64,000 nt of DNA from Perilla frutescens (lineage: Eukaryota; Streptophyta; Magnoliopsida; Lamiales; Lamiaceae): NCBI GenBank assembly GCA_026008535.1, contig BRKX01000018.1, positions 49,283,588-49,347,587 of the forward strand, written 5' to 3'. This document shows, in pieces, positions 32,487-45,122 of this stretch. Within the stretch, counting starts at the first letter, position 1. Each line of letters starts with the position of its first letter. A model generated the notes under the pieces. That model was not told the origin of the DNA. It saw only the letters and a program-made list of their open reading frames with translations, and made no database searches. The position numbers and the translations under genes were made by a program.

Positions 32487-35400
32487 TCTGGCAGCCGTCA
32501 GTAAAACGGCTATAACTCTCTCCAGAAGTAAGCTTTACCCGTGATTCTTGTTGCGTTGGATTCCTAACTCAAATATGTACCCTACCAAAAGTCGAACCGG
32601 TATAAACCCTATTAGAGTCGGCCTCTAGGTGATTATCAAGTTGATTTCCAAAACCGGCACCTCTTGTGTAGCGATCGGGGTGAACGTCGGGTTTTTCATT
32701 GAGTCTAGCATTTTTGAACACTAGAGTCCATTATGAATCAATCCATATGATAATATATACCTAATCCGTCCACTTTTGAAAAAATCAAATTTTTGAGCCT
32801 GCCCAAAGGGCTACCCCTTTGGCCGGTGGCCAGATTTGGCCCCGTTTTCTAGCAGCCGTCAGTAAAACGGCTATAACTCTCTCCAGAAGTAAGCTTTACC
32901 CGTGATTCTTGTTGCGTTGGATTCCTAACTCAAATATCTACCCTACCAAAAGTCGAACCGATAGAAACACTATTAGAGTCGGCCTCTAGGTGATTATCAA
33001 GTTGATTTCTAAAACCGTCACCTCTTGTGTAGCGATCGGGGTGAACGTCGGGTTTCTCATTGAGTCTAGCATTTTTGAACACTAGAGTCCATTATCAATC
33101 AATCCATATGATCATATATGCCTAATCCGTCCACTTTTGAAAAAATCAAATTTTTGAGCCCGCCCAAAGGGGTACCCCTTTGGCCGGTGGCTAGATTTGG
33201 CCCCGTTTTCTGGCAGCCGTCAATAAAACGGCTATAACTCTCACCAGAAGTATGCTTTAACCGTGATTCTTGTTGCGTTGGATTCCTAACTCAAATATCT
33301 ATCCTACCAAAAGTCGAACCGGTAGAAACCCTATTTGAGTCGGAGTGTAGGTGATTATCAAGTTGATTTCCAAAACCGTCACCTCTTGTGTAGCGGTCGG
33401 GGTGAACGTCGGGTTTTTCATTGAGTCTAGCATTTTTGAACACTAGAGTCCATTATGAATCAATCCATATGATCATATATGCCTAATCCGTCCACTTTTG
33501 AAAAAATCAAATTTTTGAGCCCGCCGAAAGGGGTACCACTTTGGCCGGTGGCCAGATTTGGCCCCGTTTTCTGGCAGCCGTCAGTAATACGGCTATAACT
33601 CTCTCCAGAAGTAAGCTTTACCCGTGATTCTTGTTGCGTTGGATTCCTAACTCAAATATCTACACTACCAAAAGTGGAACCGGTAGAAACACTATTAGAG
33701 TCGGCCTCTAGGTGATTATCAAGTTGATTTCTAAAACCGTCACCTCTTGTGTAGCGATCGGGGTGAACGTCGAGTTTTTCATTGAGTCTAGCATTTTTGA
33801 ACACTAGAGTCAATTATCAATCAATCCATATGATCATATATGCCTAATCCGTCCACTTTTGAAAAGATCAAATTTTTGAGCCCGCCCAAAGGGGTACCCC
33901 TTTGGCCGGTGGCTAGATTTGGCCCCGTTTTCTGGCAGCCGTCAATAAAACGGCTATAACTCTCACCAGAAGTATGCTTTAACCGTGATTCTTGTTGCGT
34001 TGGATTCCTAACTCAAATATCTACCCTACCAAAATTCGAACCGGTAGAAACCCTATTTGAGTCGGAGTCTAGGTGATTATCAAGTTGATTTCCAAAACCG
34101 TCACCTCTTGTGTAGCGGTCGGGGTGAACGTCGGGTTTTTCATTGAGTCTAGCATTTTTGAACACTAGAGTCCATTATGAATCAATCCATATGATCATAT
34201 ATGCCTAATCCGTCCACTTTTGAAAAAATCAAATTTTTGAGCCCGCCCAAGGGGGTACCCCTTTGGCCGGTGGGCAGATTTGGCCCCGTTTTCTGGCAGC
34301 CGTCAGTAAAACGGCTATAACTCTCTCCAGAAGTAAGCTTTACCCGTGATTCTTATTGCGTTGGATTCCTAACTCAAATATCTACCCTACCAAAAGTCGA
34401 ACCGGTAGAAACACTATTAGAGTCGGCCTCTAGGTGAATATCAAGTTGATTTCTAAAACCGTCACCTCTTGTGTAGCGATCGGGGTGAACGTCGGGTTTT
34501 TCATTGAGTCTAGCATTTTTGAAAACTAGAGTCCATTATGAATCAATCCATAAGATCATATGTGCCTAATCCATCCACTTTTGAAAAAATCAAATTTTTG
34601 AGCCCGCCCAAAGGGGTACCCCTTTGGCCGGTGGCCAGATTTGGCCCCGTTTTCTAGCAGCCGTCAGTAAAACGGCTATAACTCTCTCCAGAAGTAAGCT
34701 TTACCCGTGATTCTTGTTGCGTTGGATTCCTAACTCAAATATCTACCCGATCAAAAGTCGAACCGGTGGAAACCCTATTAGAGTCGGCCTCTAGGTGATT
34801 ATCAAGTTGATTTCCAAAACCGTCACCTCTTGTGTAGCGATCGGGGTGAACGTCGGGTTTTTCATTGAGTCTAGCATTTTTGAACACTAGAGTCCATTAT
34901 GAATCAATCCATATGATCATATATGCCTAATCCGTCCACTTTTGAAAAAATCAAATTTTTGAGCCCGCCCAAAGGGTTACCCCTTTGGCCGGTGGCCAGA
35001 TTTGGCCCCGTTTTCTGGCAGCCGTCAGTAAAACGGCTATAACTCTCTCCAGAAGTAAGCGTTACCCGTGATTCTTGTTGCGTTGGATTCCTAACTCAAA
35101 TATCTACCCTACCAAAAGTCAAACCGGTAGAAACACTATTAGAGTCGGCCTCTAGGTGATTATCAAGTTGATTTCTAAAACCGTCACCTCTTGTGTAGCG
35201 ATCGGGGTGAACGTCGGGTTTTTCATTGAGTCTAGCATTTTTGAAAACTAGAGTCCATTATGAATCAATCCATATGATCATATATGCCTAATCCGTCCAC
35301 TTTTGAAAAAATCAAATTTTTGAGCCCGCCGAAAGGGGTACCCCTTTGGCCAGTGGCCAGATTTGGCCCCGTTTTCTGGCAGCCGTCAGTAAAACGGCTG

Positions 35401-36096
35401 TAACTCTCGCCAGAAGTAAGCTTTACCCGTGATTCTTGTTGCGTTGGATTCCTAACTCAAATATCTACCCTACCAAAAGTCGAACCGGTGGAAACCCTAT
35501 TAGAGTCGGCCTCTAGGTGATTATCAAGTTAATTTCCAAAACCGTCACCTCTTGTGTAGCGATCGGGGTGAACGTCGGGTTTTTCATTGAGTCTAGCATT
35601 TTTGAACACTAGAGTCCATTATGAATCAATCCATATGATCATATATGCCTAATCCGTCCACTTTTGAAAAAATCAAATTTTTGAGCCCGCCCAAAGGGGT
35701 ACCACTTTGGCCGGTGGCCAGATTTGGCCCCGTTTTCTGGCAGCCGTCAGTAAAACGGCTATAACTCTCTCCAGAAGTAAGCTTTACCCGTGATTCTTGT
35801 TGCGTTGGATTCCTAACTCAAATATCTACACTACCAAAAGTCGTACCGGTAGAAACACTATTAGAGTCGGCCTCTAGGTGATTATCAAGTTGATTTCTAA
35901 AACCGTCACCTCTTGTGTAGCGATCGGGGTGAACGTCGGGTTTTTCATTGAGTCTAGCATTTTTGAAAACTAGAGTCCATTATGAATCAAGCCATAAGAT
36001 CATATATGCCTAATCCGTCCACTTTTGAAAAAATCAAATTTTTGAACCCGCCCAAAGGGGTACCCCTTTGGCCGGTGGCCAGATTTGGCCCCGTTT
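32487..36096 (+). repeat. Cassette copy 2 (relic of T/B junction)
   Basis: Starts 32487, 32848, 33209, 33570, 33931, 34292, 34653, 35014, 35375 and 35736. Order and alleles follow 10102-12989: ATATGTACCC with CCTGCCC; CTAGC with GGGTTTCTC and GGCTAGA; AAGTATGCTTTAACC with GCGGTCGG; then B1-, B2-, B3-, B4- and B5-like monomers. An additional pair (33209 and 33570) duplicates the AAGTATGCTTTAACC monomer with a B5-like one. New shared alleles AGGTGAATATC, CCCGATC, GGGTTACCCC, GTTAATTT and GTCGTACC link it to copy 3. Confidence 0.83.
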
Positions 36097-38623
36097 TCTA
36101 GCAGCCGTCAGTAAAACGGCTATAACTCTCTCCAGAAGTAAGCTTTACCCGTGATTCTTGTTGCGTTGGATTCCTAACTCAAATATCTACCCGACCAAAA
36201 GTCGAACCGGTGGAAACCCTATTAGAGTCGGCCTCTAGGTGATTATCAAGTTGATTTCCAAAACCGTCACCTCTTGTGTAGCGATCGGGGTGAACGTCGG
36301 GTTTTTCATTGAGTCTAGCATTTTTGAACACTAGAGTCCATTATGAATCAATCCATATGATTATATATGCCTAATCCGTCCACTTTTGAAAAAATCAAAT
36401 TTTTGAGCCCGCCCAAAGGGGTACCCCTTTGGCCGGTGGCCAGATTTGGCCCCGTTTTCTGGCAGCCGTCAGTAAAACGGCTATAACTCTCTCCAGAAGT
36501 AAGCGTTACCCGTGATTCTTGTTGCGTTGGATTCCTCACTCAAATATCTACCCTACCAAAAGTCAAACCGGTAGAAACACTATTAGAGTCGGCCTCTAGG
36601 TGATTATCAAGTTGATTTCTAAAACCGTCACCTCTTGTGTAGCGATCGGGGTGAACGTCGGGTTTTTCATTGAGTCTAGCATTTTTGAAAACTAGAGTCC
36701 ATTATGAATCAATCCATATGATCATATATGCCTAATCCGTCCACTTTTGAAAAAATCAAATTTTTGAGCCCGCCGAAAGGGGTACCACTTTGGCCGGTTG
36801 CCAGATTTGGCCCCGTTTTCTGGCAGCCGTCAGTAATACGGCTATAACTCTCTCCAGAAGTAAGCTTTACCCGTGATTCTTGTTGCGTTGGATTCCTAAC
36901 TCAAATATCTACACTACCAAAAGTCGAACCGGTAGAAACACTATTAGAGTCGGCCTCTAGGTGATTATCAAGTTGATTTCTAAAACCGTCACCTCTTGTG
37001 TAGCGATCGGGGTGAACGTCGAGTTTTTCATTGAGTCTAGCATTTTTGAACACTAGAGTCCATTATGAATCAATCCATATGATCATATATGCCTAATCCG
37101 TCCACTTTTGAAAAAATCAAATTTTTGAGCCCGCCCAAAGGGGTACCCCTTTGGCCGGTGGCTAGATTTGGCCCCGTTTTCTGGCAGCCGTCAGTAAAAC
37201 GGCTATAACTCTCTCCAGAAGTAAGCTTTACCCGTGATTCTTGTTGCGTTGGATTCCTAACTCAAATATCTACACTACCAAAAGTCGAACCGGTAGAAAC
37301 ACTATTAGAGTCGGCCTCTAGGTGATTATCAAGTTGATTTCTAAAACCGTCACCTCTTGTGTAGCGATCGGGGTGAACGTCGAGTTTTTCATTGAGTCTA
37401 GCATTTTTGAACACTAGAGTCCATTATGAATCAATCCATATGATCATATATGCCTAATCCGTCCACTTTTGAAAAAATCAAATTTTTAAGCCCGCCCAAA
37501 GGGGTACCCCTTTGGTCGGTGGCTAGATTTGGCCCCGTTTTCTAGCAGCCGTCAGTAAAACGGCTATAACTCTCTCCAGAAGTAAGCTTTACCCGTGATT
37601 CTTGTTGCGTTGGATTCCTAACTCAAATATCTACCCTACCAAAAGTCGAACCGGTAGAAACCCTATTAGAGTCTGCCTCTAGGTGATTATCAAGTTGATT
37701 TCCAAAACCGTCACCTCTTGTGTAGCGATCGGGGTGAATGTCGGGTTTTTCATTGAGTCTAGCATTTTTGAACACTAGAGTCCATTATGAATCAATCCAT
37801 ATGATAATATATACCTAATCCGTCCACTTTTGAAAAAATCAAATTTTTGAGCCCGCCCAAAGGGGTACCCCTTTGGCCGGTGGCCAGATTTGGCCCCGTT
37901 TTCTAGCAGCCTTTAGTAAAACGGCTATAACTCTCTCCAGAAGTAAGCTTTACCCGTGATTCTTGTTGCGTTGGATTCCTAACTCAAATATCTACCCTAC
38001 CAAAAGTCGAACCGGTAGAAACCCTATTAGAGTCGGCCTCTAGGTGATTATCAAGTTGATTTCCAAAACCGTCACCTCTTGTGTAGCGATCGGGGTGAAT
38101 GTCGGGTTTTTCATTGAGTCTAGCATTTTTGAACACTAGAGTCCATTATGAATCAATCCATATGATAATATATACCTAATCCGTCCACTTTTGAAAAAAT
38201 CAAATTTTTGAGCCCGCCCAAAGGGGTACCCCTTTGGCCGGTGGCCAGATTTGGCCCCGTTCTCTAGCAGCCGTCAGTAAAACGGCTATAACTCTCTCCA
38301 GAAGTAAGCTTTACCCGTGATTCTTGTTGCGTTGGATTCCTAACTCAAATATGTACCCTACCAAAAGTCAAACCGGTAGAAACCCTATTAGAGTCGGCCT
38401 CTAGGTGATTATCAAGTTGATTTCCAAAACCGTCACCTCTTGTGTAGCGATCGGGGTGAACGTCGGGTTTTTCATTGAGTCTAGCATTTTTGAACACTAG
38501 AGTCCATTATGAATCAATCCATATGATCATATATGCGTAATTCGTCCACTTTTGAAAAAATCAAATTTTTGAGCCCGCCCAAAGGGGTACCCCTTTGGCC
38601 GGTGGCCAGATTTGGCCCCGTTT
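36097..38623 (+). repeat. Middle domain C3, mixed B-like monomers
   Basis: Starts 36097 (B2-like), 36458 (B3-like with GTCAAACC), 36819 and 37180 (adjacent B5-like copies sharing ACACTACC and GTCGAG), 37541 and 37902 (adjacent copies sharing GAATGTCGGG and GATAATATATACC) and 38263. Two simple tandem duplications of single monomers are visible. 37902 has an unusual start, CTAGCAGCCTTTAG, which breaks the hairpin arm. Confidence 0.8.
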
Positions 38624-41511
38624 TCTGGCAGCCGTCAGTAAAACGGCTATAACTCTCTCCAGAAGTAAGCTTTACCCGTGATTCTTGTTGCGTTGGATTC
38701 CTAACTCAAATATGTACCCTACCAAAAGTCGAACCGGTAGAAACCCTATTAGAGTCGGCCTCTAGGTGATTATCAAGTTGATTTCCAAAACCGTCACCTC
38801 TTGTGTAGCGATCGGGGTGAACGTCGGGTTTTTCATTGAGTCTAGCATTTTTGAACACTAGAGTCCATTATGAATCAATCCATATGATCATATATGCCTA
38901 ATCCGTCCACTTTTGAAAAAATCAAATTTTTGAGCCTGCCCAAAGGGCTACCCCTTTGGCCGGTGGCCAGATTTGGCCCCGTTTTCTAGCAGCCGTCAGT
39001 AAAACGGCTATAACTCTCTCCAGAAGTAAGCTTTACCCGTGATTCTTGTTGCGTTGGATTCCTAACTCAAATATCTACCCTACCAAAAGTCGAACCGGTA
39101 GAAACACTATTAGAGTCGGCCTCTAGGTGATTATCAAGTTGATTTCTAAAACCGTCACCTCTTGTGTAGCGATCGGGGTGAACGTCGGGTTTCTCATTGA
39201 GTCTAGCATTTTTGAACACTAGAGTCCATTATGAATCAATCCATATGATCATATATGCCTAATCCGTCCACTTTTGAAAAAATCAAATTTTTGAGCCCGC
39301 CCAAAGGGGTACCCCTTTGGCCGGTGGCTAGATTTGGCCCCGTTTTCTGGCAGCCGTCAATAAAACGGCTATAACTCTCACCAGAAGTATGCTTTAACCG
39401 TGATTCTTGTTGCGTTGGATTCCTAACTCAAATATCTACCCTACCAAAAGTCGAACCGGTAGAAACCCTATTTGAGTCGGAGTCTAGGTGATTATCAAGT
39501 TGATTTCCAAAACCGTCACCTCTTGTGTAGCGGTCGGGGTGAACGTCGGGATTTTCATTGAGTCTAGCATTTTTGAACACTAGAGTCCATTATGAATCAA
39601 TCCATATGATCATATATGCCTAATCCGTCCACTTTTGAAAAAATCAAATTTTTGAGCCCGCCCAAGAGGGTACCCCTTTGGCCGGTGGGCAGATTTGGCC
39701 CCGTTTTCTGGCAGCCGTCAGTAAAACGGCTATAACTCTCTCCAGAAGTAAGCTTTACCCTTGATTCTTATTGCGTTGGATTCCTAACTCAAATATCTAC
39801 CCTACCAAAAGTCGAACCGGTAGAAACACTATTAGAGTCGGCCTCTAGGTGAATATCAAGTTGATTTCTAAAACCGTCACCTCTTGTGTAGCGATCGGGG
39901 TGAACGTCGGGTTTTTCATTGAGTCTAGCATTTTTGAAAACTAGAGTCCATTATGAATCAATCCATAAGATCATATGTGCCTAATGCATCCACTTTTGAA
40001 AAAATCAAATTTTTGAGCCCGCCCAAAGGGGTACCCCTTTGGCCGGTGGCCAGATTTGGCCCCGTTTTCTAGCAGCCGTCAGTAAAACGGCTATAACTCT
40101 CTCCAGAAGTAAGCTTTACCCGTGATTCTTGTTGCGTTGGATTCCTAACTCAAATATCTACCCGATCAAAAGTCGAACTTGTGGAAACCCTATTAGAGTC
40201 GGCCTCTAGGTGATTATCAAGTTGATTTCCAAAACCGTCACCTCTTGTGTAGCGATCGGGGTGAACGTCGGGTTTTTCATTGAGTCTAGCATTTTTGAAC
40301 ACTAGAGTCCATTATGAATCAATCCATATGATCATATATGCCTAATCCGTCCACTTTTGAAAAAATCAAATTTTTGAGCCCGCCCAAAGGGTTACCCCTT
40401 TGGCCGGTGGCCAGATTTGGCCCCGTTTTCTGGCAGCCGTCAGTAAAACGGCTATAACTCTCTCCAGAAGTAAGCGTTACCCGTGATTCTTGTTGCGTTG
40501 GATTCCTAACTCAAATATCTACCCTACCAAAAGTCAAACCGGTAGAAACACTATTAGAGTCGGCCTCTAGGTGATTATCAAGTTGATTTCTAAAACCGTC
40601 ACCTCTTGTGTAGCGATCGGGGTGAACGTCGGGTTTTTCATTGAGTCTAGCATTTTTGAAAACTAGAGTCCATTATGAATCAATCCATATGATCATATAT
40701 GCCTAATCCGTCCACTTTTGAAAAAATCAAATTTTTGAGCCCGCCGAAAGGGGTACCCCTTTGGCCAGTGGCCAGATTTGGCCCCGTTTTCTGGCAGCCG
40801 TCAGTAAAACGGCTGTAACTCTCGCCAGAAGTAAGCTTTACCCGTGATTCTTGTTGCGTTGGATTCCTAACTCAAATATCTACCCTACCAAAAGTCGAAC
40901 CGGTGGAAACCCTATTAGAGTCGGCCTCTAGGTGATTATCAAGTTAATTTCCAAAACCGTCACCTCTTGTGTAGCGATCGGGGTGAACGTCGGGTTTTTC
41001 ATTGAGTCTAGCATTTTTGAACACTAGAGTCCATTATGAATCAATCCATATGATCATATATGCCTAATCCGTCCACTTTTGAAAAAATCAAATTTTTGAG
41101 CCCGCCCAAAGGGGTACCACTTTGGCCGGTGGCCAGATTTGGCCCCGTTTTCTGGCAGCCGTCAGTAAAACGGCTATAACTCTCTCCAGAAGTAAGCTTT
41201 ACCCGTGATTCTTGTTGCGTTGGATTCCTAACTCAAATATTTACACTACCAAAAGTCGTACCGGTAGAAACACTATTAGAGTCGGCCTCTAGGTGATTAT
41301 CAAGTTGATTTCTAAAACCGTCACCTCTTGTGTAGCGATCGTGGTGAACGTCGGGTTTTTCATTGAGTCTAGCATTTTTGAAAACTAGAGTCCATTATGA
41401 ATCAATCCATATGATCATATATGCCTAATCAGTCCACTTTTGAAAAAATCAAATCTTTGAGCCCGCCCAAAGGGGTACCCCTTTGCCCGGTGGCCAGATT
41501 TGGCCCCGTTT
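38624..41511 (+). repeat. Cassette copy 3
   Basis: Starts 38624, 38985, 39346, 39707, 40068, 40429, 40790 and 41151. Eight monomers match 32487, 32848, 33931, 34292, 34653, 35014, 35375 and 35736 in order. Shared alleles include CCTGCCCAAAGGGCTACC, GGGTTTCTC, CAATAAAAC with AAGTATGCTTTAACC, AGGTGAATATC, ATATGTGCC, CCCGATC, GTTAATTT and GTCGTACC. From 33931 onward the offset is 5415 bp, exactly 15 monomers; copy 3 lacks the extra pair at 33209. Confidence 0.87.
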
Positions 41512-42233
41512 TCTGGCAGCCGTCAGTAAAACGGCTATAACTCTCTCCAGAAGTAAGCTTTACCCGTGATTCTTGTTGAGTTGGATTCCTAACTCAAATA
41601 TCTACCCTACCAAAAGTCGAACCGGTGGAAACCCTATTAGAGTTGGCCTCTAGGTGATTATCAAGTTGATTTCCAAAACCGTCACCTCTTGTGTAGCGAT
41701 CGGGGTGAACGTCGGGTTTTTCATTGAGTCTAGCATTTTTGAACACTAGAGTCCATTATGAATCAATCCATATGATCATATATGCCTAATCCGTCCACTT
41801 TTGAAAAAATCAAATTTTTGAGCCCGCCCAAAAGGGTACCCCTTTGGCCGGTGGCCAGATTTGGCCTCGTTTTCTGGCAGCCGTCAGTAAAACGGCTATA
41901 ACTCTCTCCAGAAGTAAGCTTTACCTGTGATTCTTGTTGCGTTGGATTCCTAACTCAAATATCTACCCTACCAAAAGTCGAACCTGTAGAAATACTATTA
42001 GAGTCGGCCTCTAGGTGATTATCAAGTTTATTTCTAAAACCGTCACCTCTTGTGTAGCGATCGGGGTGAACGTCGGGTTTTTCATTGAGTCTAGCATTTT
42101 TGAAAACTAGAGTCCATTATGAATCAATCCATATGATCATATATGCCTAATCCGTTCACTTTTGAAAAAATCAAATTTTTGAGACCGCCGAAAGGGGTAC
42201 CCCTTTGGCCAGTGGCCAGATTTGGCCCCGTTT
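41512..42233 (+). repeat. Middle domain C5, two diverged monomers
   Basis: Starts 41512 (GTTGAGTTGG, GAGTTGGCC, TTGGCCTCG) and 41873 (ACCTGTGATT, AACCTGTAGAAATACT, GTTTATTTC, GAGACCGCC). Many private changes. It marks the right edge of domain C before the CTTGCAGCC monomers of domain D. Confidence 0.75.
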
Positions 42234-43677
42234 TCTTGCAGCCGTCAGTAAAACGGCTGTAACTCTCGCCAGAAGTAAGCTTTACCCGTGATTCTTGTTG
42301 CGTTGGATTCTTAACTCAAATATCTACCCTACCAAAAGTCGAACCGGTAGAAACCCTATTTGAGTCGGCCTCTCGGTGATTATCAAGTTGATTTCCAAAA
42401 CCGTCACCTCTTGTGTAGCGATCGGGGTGAACGTCGGGTTTCTCATTGAGTCAAGCATTTTTGAACACTAGAGTCTATTATGAATCAATCCATATGATCA
42501 TATATGCCTAATCCGTCCACTTTTGAAAAAATCAAATTTTTGAGCCCGCCCAAATGGGTACTTCTTTGGCCGGTGGCCAGATTTGGCCCCGTTTTCTTGC
42601 AGCCGTCAGTAAAATGGCTATAACTCTCTCCAGAAGTAAGCTTTACCCGTGATTCTTGTTGCGTTGGATTCCTAACTCAAATATCTACCCTACCAAAAGT
42701 CGAACCGGTGGAAACCCTATTAGATTCGGCCTCTAGGTGATTATCAAGTTGATTTCCAAAACCGTCACCTCTGGTGTAGCGATCGGGGTGAACGTCGGGT
42801 TTTTCATTGAGTCTAGCATTTTTGAACACTAGAGTCCATTATTAATCAATCCATATGATCATATATGCCTAATCCGTCCACTTTTGAAAAAATAAAATTT
42901 TTGAGCCCGCCCAAAGGGGTACCCCTTTGGCCGGTGGCTAGATTTGGCCCCGTTTTCTGGCAGCCGTCAGTAAAACGGCTATAACTCTCTCCAGAAGTAA
43001 GCTTTACCCATGATTCTTGTTGCGTTGGATTCCTAACTCAAATCTCTACCCTACCAAAAGTCGAACCGGTAGAAAAACTATTAGAGTCGGCCTCTAGGTG
43101 ATTATCAATTTGATTTCTAAAACCGTCACCTCTTGTGTAGCGATCGGGGTGAACGTCGGGTTTTTCATTGAGTCTAGCATTTTTGAACACTAGAGTCCAT
43201 TATGAATCAATCCATATGATCATATATTCCTAATCCATCCACTTTTTAAAAAATCAAATTTTTGAGCCCGCCCAAAGGGGTACCCCTTTGGCCGGTGGCT
43301 AGATTTGGCCCCGTTTTCTGACAGCTGTCAGTAAAACGGCTATAACTCTCTCCAGAAGTAAGCTTTACCCGTGATTCTTGTTGCGTTGGATTCCTAACTC
43401 AAATATCTACCCTACCAAAAGTCGCACCGGTAGAAACCCTATTAGAGTCGGCTTCTAGGTGATTATCAAGTTGATTTCCAAAACCGTCACCTCTGGTGTA
43501 GCGATCGGGGTGAACGTCGGGTTTTTCATTGAGTCTAGCATTTTTGAACACTAGAGTCCATTATGAATCAATCCATATGATCATATATGCCTAATCCGTC
43601 CACTTTTGAAAAAATCAAATTTTTGAGCCCGCCCAAAGTGGTACCCCTTTGGCCGGTGGCTAGATTTGGCCCCGTTT

Positions 43678-44041
43678 TCTGGCAGCCGTCAGTAAAACGG
43701 CTATAACTCTCTCCACAAGTAAAATTTACCCGTGATTCTTGTTGCGTTGGATTCCTAACTCAAATATCTACCCTACCAAAAGTCGAACCAGTAGAAACCC
43801 TATTAGAGTCGGCTTCTAGGTGATTATCAAGTTGATTTCCAAAACCGTCACCTCTTGTGTAGCGATCGGGGTGAACGTCGGGTTTTTCATTGAGTCTAGC
43901 ATTTTTGAACACTAGAGTCCATTATGAATCAATCCATATGATCATATATGCCTAATCCGTCCACTTTTGAAAAAATTAAATTTTTGAGCCCGCCCAAAGG
44001 GGTAGTACCCCTTTGGCCGGTGGCTAGATTTGGCCCCGTTT
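43678..44041 (+). repeat. 364-bp monomer with insertion at palindrome centre
   Basis: Three bases are inserted at the centre of the GGTACC palindrome. 43994-44016 now reads as two perfect 11-bp arms, CCAAAGGGGTA and TACCCCTTTGG, around a single G. Both arms are preserved, so the change duplicated GTA at the dyad. The same monomer also has CCACAAGTAAAATTTACC near 43716, which destroys the usual HindIII site. Confidence 0.88.
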
Positions 44042-44402
44042 TCTGGCAGCCGTCAGTAAAACGGCTATAACTCTCTCCAGAAGTAAGCTTTACCCATGAT
44101 TCTTGTTGCGTTGGATTACTAACTCAAATATCTACCCTACCAAAAGTCGAACCGGTAGAAAAACTATTAGAGTCGGCCTCTAGGTGATTATCAATTTGAT
44201 TTCTAAAACCGTCACCTCTTGTGTAGCGATCGGGGTGAACGTCGGGTTTTTCATTGAGTCTAGCATTTTTGAACACTAGAGTCCATTATGAATCAATCCA
44301 TATGATCATATATTCCTAATCCATCCACTTTTGAAAAAATCAAATTTTTGAGCCCGCCCAAAGGGGTACCCCTTTGGCCGGTGGCTAGATTTGGCCCCGT
44401 TT

Positions 44403-45122
44403 TCTGGCAGCCGTCAGTAAAACGGCTATAACTCTCTCCAGAAGTAAGCTTTACCCGTGATTCTTGTTGCGTTGGATTCCTAACTCAAATATCTACCCTA
44501 CCAAAAGTCGAACCGGTAGAAACCCTATTAGAGTCGGCTTCTAGGTGATTATCAAGTTGATTTCCAAAACCGTCACCTCTTGTGTAGCGATCGGGGTGAA
44601 CGTCGGGTTTTTCATTGAGTCCAGCATTTTTGAATACTAGAGTCCATTATGAATCAATCCATATGATCATATATGCCTAATCCGTCCACTTTTGGAAAAA
44701 TCAAATTTTTGAGCCCGCCCAAAGGGGTACCCTTTGGCCGGTGGCCAGATTTGGCCCCGTTTTCTGGCAGCCGTCAGTAAAACGGCTATAACTCTCTCCA
44801 GAAGTAAGCTTTACCCGTGATTCTTGTTGCGTTGGATTCCTAACTCAAATATCTACCATACCAAAAGTCGAACCGGTAGAAACCCTATTAGAGTCGGCTT
44901 CTAGGTGATTATCAAGTTGATTTCCAAAACCGTCACCTCTTGTGTAGCGATCGGGGTGAACGTCGGGTTTTTCATTGAGTCCAGCATTTTTGAATACTAG
45001 AGTCCATTATGAATCAATCCATATGATCATATATGCCTAATCCGTCCACTTTTGGAAAAATCAAATTTTTGAGCCCGCCCAAAGGGGTACCCTTTGGCCG
45101 GTGGCCAGATTTGGCCCCGTTT
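44403..45122 (+). repeat. Tandem pair of 360-bp monomers
   Basis: Copies at 44403 and 44763 share GTCCAGC, GAATACTAG, TTTTGGAAAAATC and the one-C loss in GGGGTACCCTTT. The clearest difference I see is TACCCTACC against TACCATACC. It is a recent single-monomer duplication. The same 360-bp subtype reappears at 48374 and 50180 within the pentamer. Confidence 0.85.

Noticed and set aside
36348..36539. 63-codon minus-strand open frame as a gene
   Set aside because: The GTG start exists only because CCTAACT became CCTCACT in this copy. The frame is ordinary satellite sequence and stops within the monomer.
42884..42902. AATAAA polyadenylation signal in the monomer at 42595
   Set aside because: It arises from one private change in the A/T block of a single copy and no gene precedes it.
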